From: Bacteroidota bacterium | Lineage (GTDB): Bacteria; Bacteroidota; Bacteroidia; Chitinophagales; Chitinophagaceae | Assembly (NCBI GenBank): GCA_023386555.1 | Contig: JAEWJK010000005.1 | Coordinates: 1 to 64,000 of the forward strand | Length of the DNA stretch: 64,000 nucleotides | Reading direction: 5' to 3' | Shown here: positions 52,210-61,126 of the stretch, in pieces | Position numbering within the stretch: the stretch's first letter is position 1 | How the letters are laid out: every line of letters begins with the position of its first letter | Program-made: the position numbers and the translations under genes | Notes under the pieces: model-generated | What the model saw: only the letters and a program-made list of their open reading frames with translations | Database searches by the model: none | What the model was told of the DNA's origin: nothing

Positions 52210-53109
52210 ATGGAAAATAGTTCTTCACTTCAACATCAACTCCTCGAAGCAGGTGTTCACTTTGGTCACCTGAAGAAGAAGTGGAATCCTAAGATGTTGC
52301 CTTACATCTTTGCAGAAAAGAAAGGTATTCACATCATCGACCTCAACAAAACAGTTGATGGTTTACAGGAAGCTGCTGCTGCAATGAAACAAATTGCAAA
52401 AAGCGGAAAAAAGATCATGTTCGTTGCAACAAAAAAGCAAGCGAAAGAAATCGTTAGCGAATGTGCAAAGAGAGTGAACATGCCTTTTGCAACTGAAAGA
52501 TGGTTGGGTGGAATGCTTACCAACTTCAATACTGTTCGTAAGAGCGTTAAGAAAATGCAGAGCATTGAGAAAATGCTAGCTGACGGTAGTGCAGAAAGCT
52601 TAACAAAGAAAGAGCGTCTTACTTTAAGCCGTGACAGAGATAAAATGGAGAAAGTATTGGGTGGTATCTCTCAATTGGGAAGATTACCAGCTGCACTTTT
52701 TTTAGTAGATATCGGTCATGAGCATATTGCTTTGGCTGAAGCTAAGAGACTTGGCATTACTACTTTTGGAATGGTTGATACTAACAGCGATCCTAACAAA
52801 GTTGATTTCGCTATTCCTGCTAATGACGATGCTACAAAATCTATCGCTATTATCACCAACTACATCGTGGCTGCAATTGCAGAAGGTTTGAATGAAAGAC
52901 AAGCTGCAAAAGACGACGATACTGAAGAAGTAGATAACGAAGCAGAAAGAAAAGCAGCTCGTTTACAAGCTGAAGCTGAAGCTGAAGCTGGTGGACGTGG
53001 AAGAGGTCGTGGCCGTGGTAACGATGGTGGCAATCCTGGTGGACCTGGTGGTGCTCCAAAACGTCGTGTGCCAAACAGCAGAAGACCTGCTGGTGGTGGC
53101 GGAAGATAA
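52210..53109 (+). CDS. rpsB: 30S ribosomal protein S2 with R/G-rich C-terminal extension
   Basis: 299 residues from the ATG at 52210 (MENSSSLQHQLLEAGVHFGH); the frame is open 14 codons up to a TTG that is not family-like. Standard motifs: HFGHLKKKWNPKMLPYIFAEKKGIHI in order, RWLGGMLTNF and DTNSDPNKVDFAIPANDDA. After the core, from about residue 240, an acidic stretch (DDDTEEVDNEAERKA) and then an Arg/Gly-rich tail (GGRGRGRGRGNDGG, RRPAGGGGR) extend the protein by about 55 residues. Operon with rplM-rpsI upstream; tsf follows after two repeats. Confidence 0.96.
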   Translation: MENSSSLQHQLLEAGVHFGHLKKKWNPKMLPYIFAEKKGIHIIDLNKTVDGLQEAAAAMKQIAKSGKKIMFVATKKQAKEIVSECAKRVNMPFATERWLGGMLTNFNTVRKSVKKMQSIEKMLADGSAESLTKKERLTLSRDRDKMEKVLGGISQLGRLPAALFLVDIGHEHIALAEAKRLGITTFGMVDTNSDPNKVDFAIPANDDATKSIAIITNYIVAAIAEGLNERQAAKDDDTEEVDNEAERKAARLQAEAEAEAGGRGRGRGRGNDGGNPGGPGGAPKRRVPNSRRPAGGGGR

Positions 53110-53119
53110 TTTATAGTCG

Positions 53120-53166
53120 TGGGTCAATAGTCATTGAGTCATTCGACTATGATGATTATTGACCCA
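53120..53166. repeat. Palindromic element after rpsB
   Basis: TGGGTCAATA (53120-53129) and TATTGACCCA (53157-53166) form a perfect 10-base inverted repeat, with an inner ATAGTC/GACTAT pairing. It is probably a transcript-end or processing hairpin between rpsB and tsf. Confidence 0.6.
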
Positions 53167-53182
53167 TCTTATATATTACTAT

Positions 53183-53300
53183 TGAACTTTCGTTGCGTCG
53201 CATCTTTCCGACATAAAGTCGGAATCCCGACAAAGTCGGGACTTGTAAAAAAAAGCTCAAAAAAGTTCAGAATGTACAAGTGAGTGACACAACAGACGAT
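53183..53300. repeat. Composite dispersed repeat with two opposite copies and two hairpins
   Basis: CGTTGCGTCGCA (53191-53202, minus orientation) and GTACAAGTGAGTGACACAAC (53274-53293, plus) are inverted relatives of one repeat family. Between them are two small perfect hairpins, TTCCGAC/GTCGGAA (53206-53224) and TCCCGAC/GTCGGGA (53225-53241). The region lies in the rpsB-tsf gap; the GTG that would extend tsf upstream is inside the repeat. Confidence 0.7.
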
Positions 53301-53360
53301 GACCAGAGAACAGAAAGCTGGTCAAATAATATCAAATCAAAAATTAAATATCAAATTGAT

Positions 53361-54200
53361 ATGTCAACAGCAACTATAACAGCACAAGACATCAACAAAC
53401 TTCGCCAGGCAACCGGTGCAGGTATGATGGATTGCCGTAAAGCATTAACAGAAACCAATGGCGATTTTGAAGCAGCGATCGACTGGCTTCGTAAACAAGG
53501 ACAAAAAGTAGCTGCAAAAAGAAGTGATCGTGAAGCGAAAGAAGGTGTCGTTATTGCAAAAACAACTTCAGATAATAAAGCTGGTATCGTTTTAACCATC
53601 AGCTGCGAAACAGATTTCGTTTCTAAGAATGCAGACTTCGTTGCTTTTGCTCAAAGCATTGCTGACGCTGCTATTGCTAACAACGTGAAGAGTGCAGATG
53701 AATTAAACAATGTTGAGATCAACGGTGCTAAGGTATCTGATCTGATCAATGATAAATTAGCTTCTATCGGTGAAAAGATTGGCGTAGCTAAGTTTGAAAG
53801 AGTTGAAGCTCCTTATGTTGCATCTTATATTCATGGTGCAAACAGAATGGGTGTATTGGTAGGTTTTAATAAAGAAGCTGGTGAAGCAGGAAAAGATGTA
53901 GCAATGCAGATTGCAGCGATGAATCCTTTAGCTGTTGATCCTGAAAGTATTTCTGCTGAATCTGTAGAAAGAGAAAGAAACATTGTTGTTGAGACGATGA
54001 AAGCTGATCCTAAGATGGCCGGTAAACCTGATGATATGATCGCTAAGATCGCTGAAGGTAAATTGAATGCTTTCTTTAAAGAGAACACTCTTATGGCTCA
54101 GCCATTTGTAAAAGATGGAAGTAAATCAGTAGCTGATTATTTGAAAGGTGCTGGTAGTGATCTTAAGGTTACAGAATTTAAAAGAGTAGCATTAGGATAA
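53361..54200 (+). CDS. tsf: Translation elongation factor Ts
   Basis: 279 residues from the ATG at 53361 (MSTATITAQDINKLRQATGAG); an in-frame GTG 27 codons earlier starts inside a dispersed repeat and is rejected. Signature RQATGAGMMDCRKAL, the TDFVSKN motif (CETDFVSKNADFV) and the core and coiled-coil regions are present. It exchanges GDP for GTP on EF-Tu. The pairing with rpsB is conserved in bacteria. Confidence 0.97.
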   Translation: MSTATITAQDINKLRQATGAGMMDCRKALTETNGDFEAAIDWLRKQGQKVAAKRSDREAKEGVVIAKTTSDNKAGIVLTISCETDFVSKNADFVAFAQSIADAAIANNVKSADELNNVEINGAKVSDLINDKLASIGEKIGVAKFERVEAPYVASYIHGANRMGVLVGFNKEAGEAGKDVAMQIAAMNPLAVDPESISAESVERERNIVVETMKADPKMAGKPDDMIAKIAEGKLNAFFKENTLMAQPFVKDGSKSVADYLKGAGSDLKVTEFKRVALG

Positions 54201-54226
54201 AATATTAATATTAGAATGAAGTTAGA

Positions 54227-54254
54227 AAAGCAGCCAATTGGCTGCTTTTTTTAT
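54227..54254 (+). terminator. Terminator of tsf
   Basis: AAAAGCAGCC, loop AATT, GGCTGCTTTT (10 bp), then TTTT. The same AAAAGCAGC...GCTGCTTTT design recurs at 60908. Confidence 0.9.
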
Positions 54255-54295
54255 CTAATATGCCTCCCGGAGTAAAGCGATAAAAAATTTTGTTA

Positions 54296-54302
54296 TAAAT
54301 TG
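54296..54302 (+). promoter_or_regulatory. Candidate -7 box before small ORF A
   Basis: TAAATTG, ten bases before the ATG of the 29-codon frame at 54312; the equivalent TAATTTG sits nine bases before the paralogous frame at 60984. It resembles a -7 box with one base missing and would give a leaderless or nearly leaderless message. Confidence 0.35.
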
Positions 54303-54311
54303 CTGCCTTTA

Positions 54312-54401
54312 ATGAAAAACGAAGTGAGGTTTTTTTGCTCTTATCATAACTCTCCAATTGAATGGAGAACGATTCCTGCACCTCCATTTCTGTTTCATTG
54401 A
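54312..54401 (+). CDS. Conserved 29-residue small protein or leader peptide A
   Basis: A 29-codon frame, ATG to TGA, 74 bases before the giant surface-protein gene. It shares 19 of 29 residues with the frame at 60984-61073, including FCSY, SP-x-EWRT and the C-terminal PPFLF. The two also differ at synonymous third bases (TAT/TAC, ACG/ACA, CCT/CCG twice, CTG/CTA, TCT/TCA), the pattern expected of translated sequence. It has no signal peptide or transmembrane segment; it holds one Cys, several aromatic residues and three prolines near the end. It may be a regulatory leader peptide or a small protein. I recognise no family. It overlaps in another frame an extension of the giant gene that I reject. 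Confidence 0.7.
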   Translation: MKNEVRFFCSYHNSPIEWRTIPAPPFLFH

Positions 54402-54475
54402 TTCTTGTTTCCTCCCTTGCCTACCTTGCCTACCATCTTAGTTCAAACTGCATTCACATATTTAAACTGCACAAC

Positions 54476-57400
54476 ATGACCAAGGTTTACATCCGAAAGG
54501 TATTAACCACTTTAATTGCGGCATTTACTTCTATCAGCATCTGCTATTCGCAAACAACTTTAACTACACCTGTTCCATCGGGAGTTTTTCTTCCCAGTTA
54601 TACTGATCAGGGGGTTATTGTATTTGGGTTGAAAAACACTAATTCAACTTCTATTACCATTACATCAATAGCAAACTATCTGCCTGCGAATTACCAGGGT
54701 AATTTTGCATTATGGTATCATCCTACAGCAGTGGCGGGAGCACCTTCTGCAATTACTACTGCAAACGGATGGATACAATTGGTAACATCAACAGCAATCG
54801 TAAATACTACTGCCGGGGTTAAATCCGTTTTAAGTGGATTGAATATCGTTGTGCCACCAAATACAATTTACAGATTTGCATTACATGCTTCAATTGAAGG
54901 ACCTTATTATGGTGGGGCAGGCACAACGGCTGATGTAATCACTGAAGGAGGGGTTGAATTATATGCACAAGGAAATCCGATTAGCCCAACCTATACAGGT
55001 GCTTTTCCAGGTCCGTTAACCAATACACCAAGAAGTTTTTATGGAAGCATCACCTTTACAACTAATCCTCCTCCAACAGCAAACAATGCAGCTGTTTCTT
55101 CAATTACATCTCCGGTAGAATGTGCCGGTAATGCAGAGGTGCGTGCAAGAATCCAGAATAATGGCAGTAATACTATTAATAATGTAAGAATAAACTGGGA
55201 AGTTGACGGTGTACTTCAACCTCATATAGATTATACAACACCGATAAATGTAGCAGGAAGTACAGGTGGCAATGAAGCTACGGTTACATTGGGTAATATA
55301 AACTTCGGTGTCAGTAAAAAGAACATTCGGGTTTGGACTAGTTTACCAAACGGTGCAGCGGACTCAGATGCTTCTGACGATGAAAAAACTACTTCAATCA
55401 GAGCTAAGCTTAGCGGAACGTATACAATAGGAGGCCCAACTCCTGATTTTATAAGTTTTACAGAAGCTATTGAAGCTTTGTCTGTAGGCATTTGCGATGC
55501 TGTTACATTCAATGTAGAACCAAATAGCGGCCCTTATACTGAGCAGATAACTATCTCTGCTGTTACAGGTGCGTCAGCAACAAAACGAATAACATTCAGA
55601 GGTAATGGAAACATGATTCAATTCAGCCCAGTAGCTGATGCACGATTCGTAGTAAAGCTTAGCGGGGCCAGGTATATAACATTAGATAGTTTACATATTG
55701 TTGGCACAGGAACAACTTATGGATATGGTATATTAGTAAGAAGCGGTTCTCACAACGATAGTATAAAGAATTGCATTATAGATGTATCGTCCGTTACTTC
55801 TACAACGACAGCTAACAGTGCCGGCATTGCAGTTACAGGATCTAATACTTCCCCGACGTCTGCAGGTGATAATGCGAGTAATCTTGTAATATACAACAAT
55901 GAAATCGTTGGTGGAGTGAGAGGCATTACACTTTATGGTAATTCAGATGACGCTAATCTCTATAACAACAACAATAAGGTAATAGGAAACATTGTTCGTG
56001 ATTTCCATTTGGATGGTATAGTTCTTGGCTACCAGAATAATGCTTTAGTGCATGGTAATGATGTACATAGAATGACCCGCACCTCTGTAGGTATATTTAC
56101 CGGAATTGAAGTGGCTACAACAAGTAAAGGTGTAACTATCAGTGCAAATAAGGTACACGATACACATACCAGCGCAAATGCCGGAACTACGACCTATGGA
56201 ATTAGAATGGCAAGCGATGCACCTGCAGGTTCTGAGAACAAGATCGTTAATAATGTGATTTATAATTTCAATGGATCTACGGGAGATCAATACGGATTGT
56301 ATAATACTGGTTCAGATAGCGTATGGTATTATCACAACACCGTTGTTCTGGATAATGGCAGTTCTACAACAGGATTAGCCAGAGGCTTTTACCAAACAAG
56401 TGCAGCAACCGGTATTCAATTGAGGAATAATATTTTTTACATAACAAGAGCCGGTACTGGTGCAAAACACGGGCTCTATTTTGGCACTACCTCATCAGAA
56501 ATACTATCGAATAATAATGTTTTTTATGTAAATGCACCGGCAGGAACAACAGGTGTTGGTTCTTTCGGTACAGCGAATGCTCCAACATTAACTGACTGGC
56601 AGGCTGTAAATTCTTCGGCATATGATCAACAAAGTGTGAGTTTAGATCCGATGTTTGTTGGTGGAGGTGATTATACTCCTACTAATAGTTTGATGAATGG
56701 AATTGGTGCCAATGTTGGCGTAACAACAGATATTATCGGAACAACAAGAAGTGCAAGTCCAGATCCTGGAGCTTATGAATTTTCTGTTGCAGGATTGGAT
56801 GCTGACATTGCATGGATTGCTCCTGTAATGCCTGTAACCGCAGGATTACAAACTGTAACTGTAAAAATTACCAATACTCAAACAACTCCTATTACGTCCT
56901 TGAATATGAGTTATACTGACGGTATTACTACACAAACTCAGACTTTTAATGGATTAAATATTACGGCTAATAATTCTCAACAACTCTCATTTACCACTCA
57001 GTATAATTTCGCTCATACCGTAAGATTAAGAGGATATATTAATTCCGTTAATGGTGTAACTGATAATAACCAGTTAAATGATACAACTGTTTATCAGAAT
57101 TTATGTTCACCAATGTCAGGATTATATACAGTTAACAACAATGCAGCATTAAGTGCCACTAATTTTACTTCATTAACAGAAGTAGCAAACGCATTAACCT
57201 GTTCTGGTGTTAGCGGTCCGGTAATTATTGATGTAGTTTCAGGAAGTGGTCCTTATAACGAGCAGATATCAATCGGACAAATAACAGGAACTTCTGCCAC
57301 TAACAATGTTAGAATTCTGGGTAATGGAAGTACCATTCAATTTTCACCTACAGCATCGGCAAGGCATATTATACAATTAGATGGTGCAGATTATATAACG

Positions 57401-60400
57401 ATAGACAGCTTTAATATACTAACAACTGCAACAGCTTTTGGCTGGGGTATTCATCTTTTAAACGGAGCCAACTTCGACTCAATAAGAGCTTGTACAATTG
57501 ATCTGTCTGCTGTTACGGATGTTGCTATAGATGCCTCCGGTGGTATTGTTATGGCTAATTCAGCTACCGATCTGAATGCTGTAGGAAATGCTAATAATAA
57601 TACTATAGTAGGTAATATTATCAAAGCGGGCTACCAGGGAATCATTATAAATGGTTCAGCAACAGGTACAGATGCTGCAGGTAATATTATTAGAAACAAT
57701 CTTATACATGATTTTTATAGCACAGGTATCGAAATCGTAGATGCTGATGGAACAATCGTAGAAGGAAATGATATTCATCGTATGAACAGGTCTGCCGGAC
57801 CAGCAGCTGCAACAGTTGTTGGAACGTTTGGTGGCGTTGAGGTAAGTGGAGATAGTAAAAACTCTCTTATTCTTAAAAACAGGATACACGATACCCATAC
57901 ATCTGTTCCAAGTGATGACCAAAACGATGCTTCATACGGTATCTACATTACCGGTGCTGATGCGCCAGTTGGATCTGAGAATAAAGTGATCAATAATGTT
58001 ATCTATAATTTCAATAGTGCGACTGGAATTCAACGTGGATTATACAATGCTGGTTCGAATGGAGCTTTTTATTATCATAATACTATCATTCTTGATAATG
58101 CGGCATCTACAGCAGGTAATACCGCTGCTTTTTATCAAACAACAGCGGCTGATAATATCCAGGTTAGAAATAATCTATTTTATGTAACAAGGGGTGGTGG
58201 AACAGGAACAAGACACGGTGTTTACTTCAATACAGCCACTTCATCTATCATCTCAAACAATAATGTATTTTATATCAGTGCAAGTGCAGCTACAGTAGGT
58301 ATAGGATCAATAAGCACTACGAATTATGCATCACTTACAGATTGGCAGGCAGCAGCTGGTAATGCATATGATCAACAAAGTGTTGCCGAAGATCCAATGT
58401 TTATTGGCGGTGGAGACTTCACACCTACCAATCCTGTTATTAACGGCATAGGTGCAAATATGGGTGTAACAATTGATATAAATGGCAATCCAAGAAGTGC
58501 AAGCCCTGATCCTGGTGCGTATGAATTTTCTGTAGCCGGTCTAGATGCTGATATTTCATGGATATCTCCAACAAGTCCTGCAGCACCAGGTATGAAAACT
58601 ATTACCGTTAATATTACTAACACACAAACCACACCAATCACTGCTATAAATATTAGTTATACAGATGGTACAACCGTTCAAACGCAGAATTTTACAGGAT
58701 TAAATATTACTGCTGGTAATTCACAGCAATTATCGTTTACATCACAGTATAATCTTGTTAATGCAACATCATTGAGAGCTTACATTAACAATGTGAATGG
58801 TGTAACAGATAACAGCCAGATTAACGATACAACTGCTTTGCAGAATATCTGTGTAATAATGTCAGGAGTTTATACCGTTAATAATGCAATGCCAACTTCA
58901 GGCACCAACTATCAAACGTTAACTGAAGTTGTGAACAGCCTTGCATGTAGTGGTGTAAGTGGACCTGTAGTGATATATGTAGAGCCTAACAGCGGACCAT
59001 ACAATGAACAGTTGACTATTCCTGCAATTACAGGTGCATCGGCAACTAATAGAATAAGAATACTTGGTAATGGAACTACGATTCAAACACCAACTACTGT
59101 TTCAGCACAAAGGCAGGTGATAAGATTAGATGGAGCTGATTATGTTACAATAGACAGTTTCAATTTAGTAACCGCAGGTATAACTTATGGCTGGGGTGTT
59201 CACTTTACTAACGGTGCAAATAATGATAGTGTCAGAGCTTGTACGATTGATATCTCAGCTGTTACAAGTACAACCCAAAGTAATAGTGGTGGTATCATAA
59301 TGTCTGGATCAAATACAAGTGTTACTACTGATGGCAATGCAAATAATAATGTGATTGTTGGTAATATTATCAAGGGTGGATATCAAGGTGTAATTATTAC
59401 CGGAGCTACTGATGCATTAGATGCTGTAGGAAATGTAATTAGAAATAATATTATCCAGGATTTTTATGCAAATGGCATTGAGTTAGCTGATGCTGATGGA
59501 ACTATTGTAGAATTCAACGACATTAGTAGGATGACACGAACTGCCGTTGGAACATTTGCAGGTGTTGAAATGAATGGCGATACAAAGAATAGTTTGATCA
59601 ACGCTAACAAAATTCATGATACACATAATGCCGCAACAACTCAATCTGGAACAGCTTACGGTATTTACTCTACAGCAAATGATGTGGCCGTGGGTTCTGA
59701 AAATAAAGTAACTAATAATCTAATCTACAATTTCAACAGTGCAACCGGTATTCAATATGGATTATATAACTCTTCATCTAATGGTATTTTCTATTATCAC
59801 AATACAGTTGTTTTAGATAATGCTTCTTCTGCATCAGGAACTACACGAGGTTTTTATCAATTAACAACTGCTACCGGAATCCAGATAAGAAATAATATTT
59901 TCTATATTACAAGAGGTGGTTCAGGAAACAAACATGGTTTGTATTTCGGTGCAACTGGGTCATCTATCATTTCTAATAATAATGTGATATACGTGAATGC
60001 AACAGGAGGTACTGTTGGTATTGGTTCTTTTGGCACTGCAAACCAGGCAACACTTGCCAATTGGCAGGCAGCAAATGGTGGAGCCTACGATCAACAGTCT
60101 GTAAGTATCGATCCAATGTTTACATCTCCGGGTTATGACTTTGTTCCGACAGAGCCTGGTATTAATAACATCGGAGGTAATGTAGGAGTTTCAACAGATA
60201 TTACCGGTGCAACAAGAAGTGCAACTAGCCCAGATCCTGGTGCTTATGAGTTTGGAGCACCATTACCAGTAACGCTTCTTAACTTCCGTGGAGAACAATC
60301 AGGCAGCATTAATAAGCTTATCTGGAGTACAGCCACAGAAACCAACAACAAAGGTTTTGAATTAGAGAGAAGTGCTGATGGCAGAAACTTCAGTAGTGTA

Positions 60401-60829
60401 ACCTTTGTTGCAACGAAAGCTGAGAATGGAAACAGTACATCAACAATTAACTATAGCTATAACGATGCAAGACCTAATGCAGGCGATAATTATTATAGAT
60501 TGAAGCAAATAGACAGGGATGGTAAGTTCAGCTATAGTAATGTCGTGTTGTTGAGCAGAAAGGTTGCAGATATTACGTTGAGCAGTGTATATCCTAATCC
60601 AACTGATAGAGAATTAAATCTTGTGATCACTTCACCAAGATCAGAAAAAGTGATGATCATTGTGGCTGATCTTACAGGTAAAATTGTAATGCAGCGTTCA
60701 ACTCAATTGATGATCGGCAATAATCAGGAAACACTGAATGTTCAGCAATTATCATCCGGTACTTACATCATAAAGGCTGTATGTACTAATGGTTGTGAAA
60801 CTTCAATTCAAAGGTTTGTAAAGCAATAA
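54476..60829 (+). CDS. Giant secreted beta-helix repeat protein with type A T9SS sorting domain
   Basis: 2,117 residues from the ATG at 54476 (MTKVYIRKVLTTLIAAFTS), which begins a signal peptide ending near ICYSQ; the frame is open to 54362 but that part overlaps small ORF A. After an N-terminal beta domain, three copies of a ~570-residue module start near residues 313, 881 and 1463. Each has SG-x-YT at its start, GPY-x-EQ, a parallel beta-helix with GNI/NNI turns, YDQQSV...DPMF, TRSASPDPGAYEF and, in the first two, GLDADI. The end holds a fibronectin-like module (LLNFRGEQSGSINKLIWSTATET) and a type A sorting domain (SVYPNPTDRELNLV...SSGTYIIKAV). It is exported by the T9SS to the cell surface; binding of glycans or cells is inferred. 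Confidence 0.9.
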   Translation: MTKVYIRKVLTTLIAAFTSISICYSQTTLTTPVPSGVFLPSYTDQGVIVFGLKNTNSTSITITSIANYLPANYQGNFALWYHPTAVAGAPSAITTANGWIQLVTSTAIVNTTAGVKSVLSGLNIVVPPNTIYRFALHASIEGPYYGGAGTTADVITEGGVELYAQGNPISPTYTGAFPGPLTNTPRSFYGSITFTTNPPPTANNAAVSSITSPVECAGNAEVRARIQNNGSNTINNVRINWEVDGVLQPHIDYTTPINVAGSTGGNEATVTLGNINFGVSKKNIRVWTSLPNGAADSDASDDEKTTSIRAKLSGTYTIGGPTPDFISFTEAIEALSVGICDAVTFNVEPNSGPYTEQITISAVTGASATKRITFRGNGNMIQFSPVADARFVVKLSGARYITLDSLHIVGTGTTYGYGILVRSGSHNDSIKNCIIDVSSVTSTTTANSAGIAVTGSNTSPTSAGDNASNLVIYNNEIVGGVRGITLYGNSDDANLYNNNNKVIGNIVRDFHLDGIVLGYQNNALVHGNDVHRMTRTSVGIFTGIEVATTSKGVTISANKVHDTHTSANAGTTTYGIRMASDAPAGSENKIVNNVIYNFNGSTGDQYGLYNTGSDSVWYYHNTVVLDNGSSTTGLARGFYQTSAATGIQLRNNIFYITRAGTGAKHGLYFGTTSSEILSNNNVFYVNAPAGTTGVGSFGTANAPTLTDWQAVNSSAYDQQSVSLDPMFVGGGDYTPTNSLMNGIGANVGVTTDIIGTTRSASPDPGAYEFSVAGLDADIAWIAPVMPVTAGLQTVTVKITNTQTTPITSLNMSYTDGITTQTQTFNGLNITANNSQQLSFTTQYNFAHTVRLRGYINSVNGVTDNNQLNDTTVYQNLCSPMSGLYTVNNNAALSATNFTSLTEVANALTCSGVSGPVIIDVVSGSGPYNEQISIGQITGTSATNNVRILGNGSTIQFSPTASARHIIQLDGADYITIDSFNILTTATAFGWGIHLLNGANFDSIRACTIDLSAVTDVAIDASGGIVMANSATDLNAVGNANNNTIVGNIIKAGYQGIIINGSATGTDAAGNIIRNNLIHDFYSTGIEIVDADGTIVEGNDIHRMNRSAGPAAATVVGTFGGVEVSGDSKNSLILKNRIHDTHTSVPSDDQNDASYGIYITGADAPVGSENKVINNVIYNFNSATGIQRGLYNAGSNGAFYYHNTIILDNAASTAGNTAAFYQTTAADNIQVRNNLFYVTRGGGTGTRHGVYFNTATSSIISNNNVFYISASAATVGIGSISTTNYASLTDWQAAAGNAYDQQSVAEDPMFIGGGDFTPTNPVINGIGANMGVTIDINGNPRSASPDPGAYEFSVAGLDADISWISPTSPAAPGMKTITVNITNTQTTPITAINISYTDGTTVQTQNFTGLNITAGNSQQLSFTSQYNLVNATSLRAYINNVNGVTDNSQINDTTALQNICVIMSGVYTVNNAMPTSGTNYQTLTEVVNSLACSGVSGPVVIYVEPNSGPYNEQLTIPAITGASATNRIRILGNGTTIQTPTTVSAQRQVIRLDGADYVTIDSFNLVTAGITYGWGVHFTNGANNDSVRACTIDISAVTSTTQSNSGGIIMSGSNTSVTTDGNANNNVIVGNIIKGGYQGVIITGATDALDAVGNVIRNNIIQDFYANGIELADADGTIVEFNDISRMTRTAVGTFAGVEMNGDTKNSLINANKIHDTHNAATTQSGTAYGIYSTANDVAVGSENKVTNNLIYNFNSATGIQYGLYNSSSNGIFYYHNTVVLDNASSASGTTRGFYQLTTATGIQIRNNIFYITRGGSGNKHGLYFGATGSSIISNNNVIYVNATGGTVGIGSFGTANQATLANWQAANGGAYDQQSVSIDPMFTSPGYDFVPTEPGINNIGGNVGVSTDITGATRSATSPDPGAYEFGAPLPVTLLNFRGEQSGSINKLIWSTATETNNKGFELERSADGRNFSSVTFVATKAENGNSTSTINYSYNDARPNAGDNYYRLKQIDRDGKFSYSNVVLLSRKVADITLSSVYPNPTDRELNLVITSPRSEKVMIIVADLTGKIVMQRSTQLMIGNNQETLNVQQLSSGTYIIKAVCTNGCETSIQRFVKQ

Positions 60830-60833
60830 GATA

Positions 60834-60866
60834 AATGGTTACTTCGAAAGAGGTAACCATTTTTTA
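60834..60866 (+). terminator. Terminator of the giant surface-protein gene
   Basis: AATGGTTAC and GTAACCATT form a perfect 9-bp stem with a 10-base loop, followed by TTTTT. Confidence 0.85.
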
Positions 60867-60907
60867 ATCCTAAAAGAATAGTGGTTAGTAAAAATTCAGA
60901 TCACCTT

Positions 60908-60932
60908 AAAAGCAGCTTCGGGCTGCTTTTTT
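60908..60932 (+). terminator. Second terminator
   Basis: AAAAGCAGC, loop TTCGG, GCTGCTTTT (9 bp), then TT. It repeats the stem of the tsf terminator, so each small ORF is preceded by the same kind of terminator. Confidence 0.8.
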
Positions 60933-60968
60933 GTATCTGTGCTAAAGCTTTGATATAAGTTTTTTACA

Positions 60969-60975
60969 TAATTTG
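60969..60975 (+). promoter_or_regulatory. Candidate -7 box before small ORF B
   Basis: TAATTTG, nine bases before the ATG at 60984; counterpart of TAAATTG at 54296. Confidence 0.35.
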
Positions 60976-60983
60976 CTCACTCA

Positions 60984-61073
60984 ATGAAAAAGAAAATGAG
61001 GGTCTTTTGCTCTTACAACAGTTCACCTGCTGAATGGAGAACAGTTCCGATGCCGCCATTTCTATTTCGTTAA
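60984..61073 (+). CDS. Conserved 29-residue small protein or leader peptide B
   Basis: A 29-codon frame, ATG to TAA, same length as small ORF A and 19 of 29 residues identical (FCSY, SP-x-EWRT, PPFLF). Most differences are conservative (Ile/Val, Val/Met, His/Asn) or synonymous. It lies 260 bases before the second giant surface-protein gene, between that gene's start and two terminators. Both copies are in front of T9SS surface proteins, which suggests a role in their expression or a co-expressed small protein. Confidence 0.7.
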   Translation: MKKKMRVFCSYNSSPAEWRTVPMPPFLFR

Positions 61074-61126
61074 TACACTCTCCCTTCCCTTAACACAACA
61101 ATCATTAATTAACAAAAACCAAAACC

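Noticed and set aside
53280..53360. N-terminal extension of EF-Ts from a GTG
   Set aside because: The GTG lies inside a dispersed repeat, and the family N-terminus begins at the ATG at 53361.
54362..54475. N-terminal extension of the giant surface protein to 54362
   Set aside because: The extension overlaps the conserved small ORF in another frame and would put 38 extra residues before a clear signal peptide that starts at 54476.
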